NCBI GenBank assembly: GCA_016584305.1
Contig: JACEEZ010020544.1
Span: forward strand, 48,051 to 112,050
Reading direction: 5' to 3'
Source: Chionoecetes opilio
Taxonomy: Eukaryota; Arthropoda; Malacostraca; Decapoda; Majidae
Length of the DNA: 64,000 bases
Shown here: positions 55,538 to 64,000 of the stretch, piece by piece
How the letters are laid out: every line of letters begins with the position of its first letter
Numbering within the stretch: the stretch's first letter is position 1
Notes under the pieces: model-generated
The model's input: the letters and a program-made list of their open reading frames with translations, nothing else
Told to the model about the DNA's origin: nothing
The model's database searches: none
Position numbers and translations under genes: made by a program

Positions 55538-55984
55538 CTGCCACAGAGAACCAAAGCAATATGCAGCGAGAAAAGACCTCGGAGGTATCGTTCTTACCAA
55601 GCAGTGTTTGTTTTTAGTCCGACAGATCATCCTTGTTCAGACCGGGACTCGGCACCGGAGGGTGACTGATCGTGAGGCCAGCCGTCAGTTTCGCCACTGG
55701 CAACGTCGCGAGAGGACTACCAAGATGAATATTGTTTCTTTAATGAGAAGCACTTTTGGACAGAATTCATCCAATTATACAATTTTTTATAGCAAAGGAA
55801 AGATCTGGGCGTGAAGGGGCTAGACTGAGAGTTCTGGTGTATATGTATATCTCTTTTGTGATGCCTTTTACAAATATCACTAAAGGTAAGCTTAATGATT
55901 TTCAGTATGTGGCAGTAGCGCATTCCTGAGCTGCCCACCCAAACTGCCTGTTTAACCCAGTCTGACTGTAGTGGCAGGCTGTGG
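55538..55984. other. No gene recognised
   Basis: About 450 bp with a plus-strand frame (55527-55814) that has no known domain. It precedes the satellite. Confidence 0.4.
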
Positions 55985-58900
55985 TGGTGGTGGTATGGGG
56001 GATAAGAATGTTATGGGTGTGTATGGAAGGGTGGTAGTGTGGTGGGGGTGGTATGGGAGATAAGAATGTTATGGGTGGGAATGGAAGGGTGGTAGTGTGG
56101 TGGGGGTGGTATGGGAGATAAGAATGTTATGGGTGGGAATGGAAGGGTGGTAGTGTGGTGGGGGTGGTATGGGAGATAAGAATGTTATGGGTGGGAATGG
56201 AAGGGTGGTAGTGTGGTGGGGGTGGTATGGGAGATAAGAATGTTAGGGGTGGGGAATGGAAGGGTGGGTAGCATGTGGGTGGGGTGGTATGTGGCATAAG
56301 AATGTTATGGGGGGTATGGAAGGGTGGTTAGAAGTGTGTTGGGTGGTGGTGGTATGGAGATAAGAATGTTATGGGTGGGAAATGGAAGGGTGGTAGTTGG
56401 GGGGGGGGGGTATTCGGGGGATAAGAAGGGTATGGGGGGAATGGAGAGGGTGGTAGTGTTGGTGGGGTGGTAAGGGGGATAAGAATGTTAATGGGTGGGA
56501 ATGAAGGGTGGTAGTGTGGTGGGCGGTGTTTATGGGGGATAAGAATGTTATTGGGTGGGTATGAAGGGTGGTTAGTGTGGTCGGGGGTGGTATGGGAGAT
56601 CAGAAGTTATGGGTGGAAGGGAAGGGTCGGTAGTGTGAGTGGGGGTGGTAGGGAGGGATAAGAATGTTATGTGTGGGAATGGAAGGTGGTAGTGTGGTGG
56701 GGTGGTATGGGAGAAATAAGAAATGTTAATGGGTGGAGAATGGAGGGTGGTAGTTTGGTTGGGGGTGGTATGGGATTAAGAGATGGTATGGGTGGGAATG
56801 GAAAGGGTGGTAGTGTGGTGGGGGTGGTATGGGGGATAAGAATGTGATGGGTGACGGAATGGTAAGGGTGCGGTAGTGTGGTGGTGGGGTATGGGGGTAA
56901 GAGATGTTATGGGGGGTATGGAAGGGTCGGTAGTGTGGTGGTGGGTGGGTATGGGAGATAAGAATGGTTCTGGGGGGAATGGAAGGGTGGTAGTAGTGGT
57001 GGGGGTGGTATGGGAGATAAGAATGTGTATGGGTGGGAAGGAAGGGTGTAGTGGTGTGTGGGAGGTGTATGGGGGATACGAATGTTATGGTGGGAATGGA
57101 GTGGTTGGTAGTGTGGGGGGGGGGGTGGTGTGTGGGCGATAAGGAAATGTTATGGGTTTGGGAATGGAAGGGTGGTTATGTTGGTGGGGGTGGTTTGGAG
57201 TAAAGAATGTTATGGGCTGGGGAATGGAAGGGTGGTGCATTGGTAGTGTGGTGGGGGTGGTATGGGAGATAAGAATGTATGGGTGGGTATGGAATGTGTG
57301 GTGTGTGGCGGGGGTGGTATGGGAAAGAATGTTATGGGTGAGGTGGGAATGGAAGGGTGTAGTGTGGTGGGGGTGGTATGGGAGATTAAGAATGTTATGG
57401 GTGGGAATGTAAGGGTGGTAGTGGTGGTGGGGAGTGGAGGGTGGTAGGGGATAAGAAGTGTTATGGGTGGGAATGGATCAAGGGGTGTAGGTGGGGTGGG
57501 GGTGGTGTGGGAGATACGATATGTTATGGGTGGGAATTGGAAGGGTGTAGTGTGGTGGGGTTGGTGTCATGGGAGATACGAATGTTATGGGTGGGAATGG
57601 AAGGGTGGTAGTGTGGTGGGGTGGTATGGGGATAAGAATGTTATGGGTGGGAATGGGACAACAAAGGCGTGTGGTATGGGGGGATAAGAATGTTTATGGG
57701 GGGGTATATGGAAGGGTGGTAGTGTGGTGGGGCTGGGTTGTATGGGGAATAAGAATGTTATGGGTGTGTTGGAAGGGTGGTAAGTGTGGTGGGGGGGTGT
57801 TATGGGAGATAAGAATGTATGGGTGGGAATGGAAGGGTGTTAGTGTGGTGGGGGTGGTCTCATGGGAGATAAGAATGTTATGGTGGGTATGGAAGGGTGG
57901 TAGTTGGTGGGGTGGTATGGGGATAAGAATGTTTATTGGGTGGGAATGGAAGGGTGGTCGTTGGTGGGGGTGGGTATGGGAGATAAGAATTGTTATGGTG
58001 GTAGGAAGGGTGGTAGTGGTTGTGGGGGTGGTATGGGGAGATCGACTGTTATGGGTGTGGAATGGAAGGTGGTAGTGTGGTGGGGGTGGTATGGAGATAA
58101 GACTGTTAGTGGGTGGGTATGGAAGGGTGGTAGTAAGGTATCTTGTAACGGTGGAGGGGGTATGGGGGATAAGAATGTTAGGGTGGGATGGAGGGTGGTA
58201 TGGGGGGATACAGAATGTTGATGGGTGGGTATGGGAAGGGTGGGTAGGTGGGGGGTGGTATGGGAGGATAAGAAATGTCTATGGGTGGCGAAGGAAGGGT
58301 GGTAGTGGGTGGGGGTGGTATGGGGGATAAGAATGTTATGGGTGGGAATGGGAAGGGTGGTATGGGATAATGAGTGTGGTAGGTGGGAGGAATGGGTGGT
58401 AGTGTGGTGGGGGGTGGTATGGGGAGATAAGAATGTTATGGGTGTTGTATGGCAGTTGGAGTGTGGTGGGGGTGGTATGGGAGATAAGAATGTTATGGGT
58501 GTGAATGGAAGGGTGGTAGTGTGGTGGTGGTGGTATGGGAGATAAGAATGTTATGGGTGGGAATGGAAGGGTGGTAGTGTGGTGGGGGTGGTATGGGAGT
58601 AAGAATGTAGGGGTGGGAATGAAGGGGTAGTGTGGTGGGGGTGGTATGGGGGGATAAGCTAGGTTTATGGGGGGAATGTAAGGGTCTGGTTGTGGTGGGG
58701 GGGTGGTATGGGAGAGAAGAATGTTTTGTGGGTGTGTATGAAGGGTTGGTAGTGTGTGGGGTTGTGGTGGGTGGTATGGGAGATAAGAAGTTTGGTGGAA
58801 TGGAAGGGTGGTAGTGTGTGGGGGGTGGTATGGGGGATTAAGAATGTTATGCGGTGTGTATGGAAGGGTGTAGTGGTTGGGGGTGGTATGGGAGATAAGA

Positions 58901-60325
58901 ATGTTATGGGTGGAATGAAGGGTGTAGTGTGGTGGTGGGTGGTTATGGGAGAGAAGAATGTTATGGAGTGTGTATGAAGGGTGGTAGTGATGGTGGGGGT
59001 GTATGGGAGATAGAATGTTATGGGTGGGAATGGAAGGGTGGTAGTGTGGTGGGGGGTGGTATGGGAGATAAGAATGTTATGGGTGGGAATGGAAGGGGTG
59101 GTAGGTGGTGGGGGGTGGTATGGGGGATAAAGAATGTTATTGGGTGGGGAATGGAAGGGTGGTAGTGTGGTGGGGGTGGTATGTGCTAAGAATGTTAGGG
59201 TGGGAATGGACAGGTAGGTAGTGTGGTGGGGGTGTTTGGGAGATTAAGAATGTTTCTGGGTTGGTCTTTTAAGGTGTTTAGTGTTGTTGGTGGTATGGGC
59301 CGCTAAAGATGTTTAGGGTGGGACATGGCCTTTTTTTTTTCTTTTTTTTTTTTTGTTTTGTTCTTTTTATCTCCTTTCTTTTTTTCTTTCCTTTTTTTTC
59401 TTTTTTTTTTTTTTTTTCTTTTCTCTCCTCCTTTCTTTTTTTTGTGTGTGTGTGTTGTGTGTGTGTTTTTCTTTTTTTTTTTTTTTCTTTTCTTTTTTCT
59501 CCCTTTCCTCCTTGCACAGGACATTGGGTGGGAAATGAGGGTGTAGTGTGGTGGTGGTGGTCATGGGAGATAAGAATGTTATGGGTGGGAAAGGGAAAGG
59601 GTGGTCGTGTGGTGGGGGTGGTATCGGGGATATAAGAATGTTATGGGTGGGAATGGAAGGGTGGTAGTGTGGTGGTGGTGGTATGGGGGATAAGAATGTT
59701 ATGGGTGGGACTGGAAGGGTGTAGGTGGTGGGGCGAGTGGTATGGGGGATAAGCATGTTATGGGTGGGTATGGAAGGGTGGTAGTGTTGTCTGGTGGGCG
59801 GGTGGATGGGAGATAAGAATTGTTTAATTTGTTTTATGTGGAATGGAAGGTGGGTATGGGAGAAAGAATGTTATGGGTGGTATGGAAGGGTGGTATGGGT
59901 GGGGGTGTTATGGGAGATAAGATGTTATGGGGGTGTATGGAAGGGTGGTTGGTTAGTGTGGTGCGGGGTGTGTTTATGGGGGTAAGAATGTAGGGTGGAA
60001 TGGAAGGGTCGTAGTTGGTGGGGGTGGTATGGGGGCTAAGAATGTATGGCGTGGGTATGAAGGGTGGTAGTGTGGGGGGTGGTATGGGGGGCAAAGGATA
60101 AGCATGTTATGGGTGGGAATGGAAGGGTGGTAGTGTGGGTGGGGGTTGGGTATGGGGGCATGAAGAATGTTATGGGTGGGAATGGAAGGGTGGTAGTGTG
60201 GTGGTGGTGGTATGGGAGATAAGAATGTTATGGGTGGGAATGGAAGGGTGGTAGTGTGGTGGGGGTGGTATGGGAGATAAGAATGTTATGGGTGGGAATG
60301 GAAGGGTGGTAGAGGGTGATAGTAT
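55985..60325. repeat. 58-bp satellite array, about 70-75 units
   Basis: The unit contains GGTGGTATGGGAGATAAGAA, TGTTATGGGTGGGAATGG and AAGGGTGGTAGTGTGG. Units are nearly identical at the left edge (55990-56255) and right edge (60165-60315) but carry many small indels in between. The Gly/Trp/Val-rich frames are artefacts. G-rich strand bias is strong. A T-rich island interrupts it at 59330-59515. Confidence 0.93.
59330..59515. other. T-rich island inside the satellite
   Basis: About 185 bp of T with C, CT and TGTG groups, between damaged satellite units. Probably low-quality read sequence or a microsatellite insertion; not coding. Confidence 0.6.
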
Positions 60326-60500
60326 GGGGATAAGGGTGACAGAGGGAGTTTTTGATCACTAATAATCCTGATATATTAGTTAAAATCATACTGAACAAGT
60401 TGATGATAATAATGATACTGATAGATATGGTGAGGCAGGTGATGGACAGGACTTTGGACAGGTGAAAAAAAAAAAAAAAAAAAAATAGAAAACATAAATA
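60326..60500. other. Short spacer with poly-A
   Basis: AT-rich sequence with a 21-nt A run at 60464; no gene. Confidence 0.5.
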
Positions 60501-60608
60501 CAGTAAAACCTCTCGTATTCGGACACTCATTATTCGGACTTTGACATTATTCGGACCGCCTCCTTTTTTTTTTAGGGGTCAAAATTTCCTAGCTATTTAT
60601 ACTACACC

Positions 60609-60645
<37 letters not shown>

Positions 60646-60758
60646 TTGTTTTTTTTCTTCTTTCTTTTTTAGGGGTCAAAATTCCTAGCTATATACTTAC
60701 CCTAGATTTTTTTTTTACTTTTTGCTTTGTTTTAGTGGTCAAAATTTTTAGCTAAATA

Positions 60759-62236
60759 CAGTTTGCGCGGATAAAAACAATAAAAAAATTTTCCCACCCC
60801 ATAATCGCCTCCGAAAAGGGAAGGTATACACGTATGGACGCACCATGTTGATAACAAAATAATTTGAGAATATCAACACTTACAATTGTTAGTTAGTATT
60901 TCGTTGCGTTAGCCAATTACGCTTGTATGACCCTTGAAGGCGACGTGGTACCCTGTCGGCAAGATTTGAAGGAACTCAGGCTTAAATTCTTCCAAACACT
61001 TTCGGATCTCCTTTCAAGCTTAGGGGAGTGTAGAGGTGTCACGTGAGCGGAGGATTGCCTTAATGATGGGTCCCAAAGATTTGCATGGGTGATATATCCG
61101 AGAGAATTACCTGGCAGTCAACTATGATCCCATCTTTTGCAGTCATTCAAGCCACTGTAATCACATCTCGAGCTGTGTGTGGCAGGATGCTCCATCCTGT
61201 TGGAAAATAGGTGCCTGATGTCTTGTCAATAGAGGCTTCCACGAGGTGGTCATTTAAAATATCAAAATCCACCACTTTGTTAACAGTTGTGTTCTTTGGG
61301 ACAAACAGCTAAAGTTCCAAACCATGAACAGGTTAATAGACTTAGCCCCCCCCATTAAACTGGGAGGGTGTTTTTGTGGTCTCGTATGTAGCGAGGCTCG
61401 GTGGGGTCTGAGCCGGGGCGACGGTTTACACTTTTGCTGGTCCACCTCCACTCACACAAATGTGCTTTCGTCATCCAACCGCACAGCCCGCACTTGTCGA
61501 GAGGCCCATCTCTGTATTTCTTTGCAAAGTGAAGGCCTTTTCTTTTCTTTGGCGTTCATTTATTCCAGTGGCTTATTCCGCGCCACGGTAACACTGTAGC
61601 AAGGTCAAGTTTCAAAGTGTCCTGTACAGTACGAAAGCGACACATACCAAGGAAGAGTATGATTTTCCTCCTTCAGTTCTCTGGCTGTAAGGCATAGGAA
61701 GGCACTTCACGCTGTGCCTTAACACGCTCCTGGTTCTGTTACACAGTTTTTTTCTTGTTTCCCAGGTTGTATGCTTATTTTTGGGGAGTCGGGAGAATTC
61801 TCCTCACACAAGCATTAAATCGACGGCCAAATTTATGCACTGGCTCTAAGCTATTAGTCCTTTAAGCTTGCAAATTATTCCTTATTATTGATCCCAGCAC
61901 GTGTAAAAGAGCAATAGATTGCTTGACATCGTTATAGTGCCATCAAGTATGTTTTCCACCAGTAATTCACAGCAAGAACAGCAAAAAAACGGGATGTAGG
62001 AACGCGGAGGCTATTAGGTCAAAATCATGCAAACTGTCAACCGCCTATGGAGGGAGGAGAGGGAGAACCATCCCTCCCACACAACGGGATGAGTGTGCAA
62101 GATGATGTACGTGCTGTCAGACATACGATTCATGGCCCTTTCTGCATTTTATAGATTGGAAGCAACCTTTAAATCTGCGCGGTAAAAAACTTGGATTGAA
62201 AGGATTCTGGCGCCAAAGATCATCGCGCAACGCCTG
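60759..62236 (-). mobile_element. Tc1-like element, degenerate
   Basis: Possible ends CAGTTTGCGCGG (left) and, inverted, CAGGCGTTGCGCG (right), with TA beside each. It holds the transposase remnant at 60900-61850. The terminal repeats are diverged. Confidence 0.6.
60900..61850 (-). pseudogene. Tc1/mariner-type transposase remnant
   Basis: The minus strand retains, in several frames: AKKYRDGPLDKCG, VRLDDESTFV (first catalytic Asp, near 61470), NRRPGSDPTEPRY, PKNTTVNK, then FQQDGASCHT (second catalytic Asp, near 61190), LPGNSLGYITHANLW in place of the usual PGNSPDLNPIENLW (third acidic region) and LADRVPRRLQ at the C-terminus (near 60940). This order fits a Tc1-like DDE transposase, which cuts at TA sites. 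Stops and frameshifts are numerous, so it is inactive. Confidence 0.8.
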
Positions 62237-62504
62237 TAGTAATACAACTAGGAATTTTTTTTTTTTTTTTTTTTTTTCTCTTTTTAGGGGGCGACATTTC
62301 CTAGCTAAAATATAGCTACACCTAGATTTTTTTTTTTTTTTTTTTTCTCACCTATCCGGCCCCATAATAATCCCCCATTATCGGATCCCCTTGCATTACT
62401 CGGAGCACTCTTGGGCAATTAGTCTAGGCTATGAGAGGTTTTAGTAGAAACTAATAGAAAACTACATAGAAACAAAACCAGTGGTGTGCCGTGACAGGAA
62501 GGCA

Positions 62505-62668
62505 GCAACAACAACAACACCCCAGCAACAACAACAACACCCCAGCAACAACAACAACAACACCCCAGCAACAACAACAACACCCCAGCAACACAACAAC
62601 AACACCCCAGCAACAACAACAACACCCCAGCAACAACAACAACACCCCAGCAACAACAACAACAACTG
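62505..62668. repeat. CAACAACAACAACACCCCAG minisatellite
   Basis: Seven to eight units of 20-24 bp differing in the number of CAA triplets. It starts right after the ZDHHC-like exon's donor region when read on the minus strand, so it lies in the intron. Confidence 0.95.
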
Positions 62669-62693
62669 AGGCCGTGGCGGGACAAAAGGATAC

Positions 62694-62813
62694 GGCAGTG
62701 GTGGTCCATCTTGAGCACGCAGCGGTTGCACACGGAGCAGTGGTGGGTGCCAGCGGCGGCTTGGGGGCGATGCACTTCTTGCACACACTCACCGCCTCGC
62801 TGATCAGCACGCC
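62694..62813 (-). CDS. ZDHHC16: ZDHHC16-like palmitoyltransferase exon (DHHC domain), apparent frameshift
   Basis: Read on the minus strand, an acceptor CCTCCCACCCAG is followed by codons for VSVCKKCIAPKPP and, after a 2-nt shift, THHCSVCNRCVLKMDHHC, then C and a GT donor (GTATCC). This is the zinc-binding DHHC core that transfers palmitate to protein Cys residues at ER/Golgi membranes; the Cys of DHHC is the acyl carrier. The sequence fits ZDHHC16 best. Where CGN (Arg) is expected before THHC, CTGGC is found, two bases too many. It could be an assembly error or a broken copy. The next exon should begin by completing a Pro codon and then Trp. Neighbouring exons are not visible. Confidence 0.85.
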
Positions 62814-62815
62814 CT

Positions 62816-63365
62816 GGGTGGGAGGCACAAGGGTGAGAAACGTGTCTGGGCATGTGTGTGTGTGTTGTGTGTGTGTGTGTGTGGTGGGGCTTCAAGAATC
62901 CTGTATATTTGTGTCTTGTATGTAGTGTGGTAACGTTGTGGTGAGAATAAGGAAACAAGTGATAGTGGAAAAGGTGGGGAGGCAAGAAACAACACAGAGG
63001 ACACGCGAGCTTTTTGGCAAGTGTGTTGTTGAGGCAGGAAGGGAAAGAATAATTGATTGGTTGGGTTATTATAGTGACCAAAAAAGAACTGACCTATACT
63101 GTATAATAATGAACATCAAATTGATTGCCTTACATTCAGGCTGGCACAGAACACACAGATATATCTTGTAGGTTTAGAACACCGTGTAGTGATGCAGAAC
63201 ACAGCCATCGCCGTGACGCGCTGGGTCACACACGCATCACCAGGCTCGTCACGGGCACACTAAAGAATATAAACACAACTTTGGAAACTGTAAACAATAT
63301 TGTCCTGTAGTAGTAATGACGCGAGGCTTCCTCTGCACTGCCAGGCACTGCCAGGCCCTCTCATT
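62816..63365. other. Probable intron of the ZDHHC-like gene
   Basis: Contains a (GT)n tract (62852-62883) and unique sequence. No further exon is recognised. Confidence 0.45.
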
Positions 63366-63369
63366 CTTG

Positions 63370-63500
63370 TTTTTTTTTTTTTTCCTTTGTTTATTTTTTA
63401 TTTTTTTATCATTAATTTTTTTTTTTTATTTATTCATTTTTTTTTTTTATGTATTTTTTTTTTTATTTATTTATTTTTTATATATTTTTTTTTTTTTTTT
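63370..63500. repeat. T-rich low-complexity tract
   Basis: Long T runs with ATTTATT groups; the Phe-rich frames are artefacts. Confidence 0.9.
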
Positions 63501-64000
63501 GCATTGCGGGTAAATCGCAGAGGTTAGAAATCTGCCACTCCTCAAGCGCGGCGTCGTGGGCCTGGGTCTTCATCCTTTCACTCTCTCTCGTTTGCGAGGA
63601 GGCCCTCTTAGTTCGGGACACTTGGCCTCTATGCCCTTGCCGCACTTGTTGTCCTGAGGCCGCGGCCGCCACTGCACTTATGCTGTCAGGCAAACAGCAG
63701 TTTCTTTCGAGCTCAGCAGGTGCGTAAGCCAGTCCTCGGGAGCCCGTGACCGTTTGCCGCGGCCCTCGGCCTCGCCTTGTGCGTGGGGGCTGCACGCGCA
63801 CGTCAAGCGTCGCTTCCCACCGTGGCGCGGCAGACCTTCCAAGCACGCTTTCTCTCTCTGCACTCACGGGCAAGCCGCGTGTGTTCCTTATCCGCAGGGT
63901 TGGTCTCCTTCTCCTGCTCCTTTCATCAGCATCTTTCTCCTTTTCCTCACCAGACTCTTCGTTGAGCTCTCCTCCTCGCGCCGCTCCCCGTCGCCTGCGT
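63501..64000. other. CpG-rich region, possibly a promoter or first exon area
   Basis: CG dinucleotides are much denser than elsewhere in the window (for example 63750-63840). Minus- and plus-strand frames up to 131 residues have no recognisable domain. No TATA or initiator element could be assigned with confidence. Confidence 0.35.

Larger units (their letters stand above)
60501..62444. mobile_element. Pogo/Tigger-like element, family H, with nested Tc1-like element
   Basis: The left end CAGTAAAACCTCTCGTATTC and the weaker right end ...GAGAGGTTTTAG are next to TA. Inside both ends are poly-T tracts with AGGGGTCAAAATTCCTAGC words in opposite orientation. The middle is occupied by a Tc1-like element. 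Confidence 0.65.

Noticed and set aside
55985..56260. CRISPR array
   Set aside because: The units are contiguous 58-bp repeats without unique spacers, in a eukaryotic context.
55985..60325. Many overlapping frames rich in Gly, Trp and Val as a repetitive protein gene
   Set aside because: They follow the 58-bp satellite in all frames, change frame with each indel and have no start or splice context.
62419..63081. A long Cys/Leu/Val-rich membrane protein on the minus strand
   Set aside because: Most of it translates the CAACAACACCCC minisatellite; only the 62694-62813 part is a real exon, in a spliced gene.

Overview
The window is eukaryotic and is best read as a piece of a repeat-rich arthropod genome, most likely a decapod crustacean (inference). 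The reasons are long microsatellites, tRNA-derived SINEs, many nested DNA transposons, LINE, BEL/Pao and Gypsy remnants of arthropod type, and only three recognisable cellular exons. No bacterial-style operon, rRNA gene or CRISPR array is visible.

Host genes. On the + strand an internal exon (20132-20268) and a probable last exon (38699-38768) fit eIF4E2/4EHP, the cap-binding translational repressor. They are separated by an 18.4 kb intron filled with transposons. On the - strand one exon (62694-62813) encodes the DHHC cysteine-rich domain of a ZDHHC16-like palmitoyltransferase, with an apparent 2-nt frameshift. Other exons of both genes are not seen.

Layout. 1-4785: a dispersed repeat (R1) split by a pogo/Tigger-like element that itself carries a hAT element with a CGGBP1-like ORF, then a BEL/Pao remnant. 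4786-12215: pogo-like non-autonomous elements (families A, D, C), an LTR-like palindrome and a SINE. 12218-14340: a fold-back element split by an RTE-like LINE. 14617-20131: R1 copy 2, microsatellites and family B, which carries a minisatellite made from a LINE zinc-finger segment. 20132-38768: the eIF4E2 region, with family C inserted into family C, a minus-strand CR1-like LINE cut by several later insertions, a Jockey/CR1-group LINE broken by one stop codon, SINEs and families C, E and F stacked. 39490-42110: an I-group LINE with RNase H. 42324-44180: a palindromic element holding a hAT element that encodes only the hAT C-terminal domain. 45764-50620: a CsRn1-like Gypsy retrotransposon on the - strand with both LTRs, a 4-bp target duplication and three nested DNA elements. 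52264-55537: a noisy second copy of that retrotransposon and its flank, probably an assembly artefact or recent duplication. 55985-60325: a 58-bp satellite. 60501-62444: a pogo-like element holding a degenerate Tc1-like transposase gene. 62445-64000: the ZDHHC16-like exon and a CpG-rich end.

How it works together. Most of the DNA is non-autonomous mobile elements. Several insertions can be dated relative to one another because target duplications or empty sites survive in the window: 8 bp for hAT, TA for pogo/Tc1-like, 4 bp for the CsRn1-like element and 14-18 bp for LINEs and SINEs. At least eight TA-flanked terminal-repeat families of pogo/Tigger type are present, and no pogo transposase is seen.
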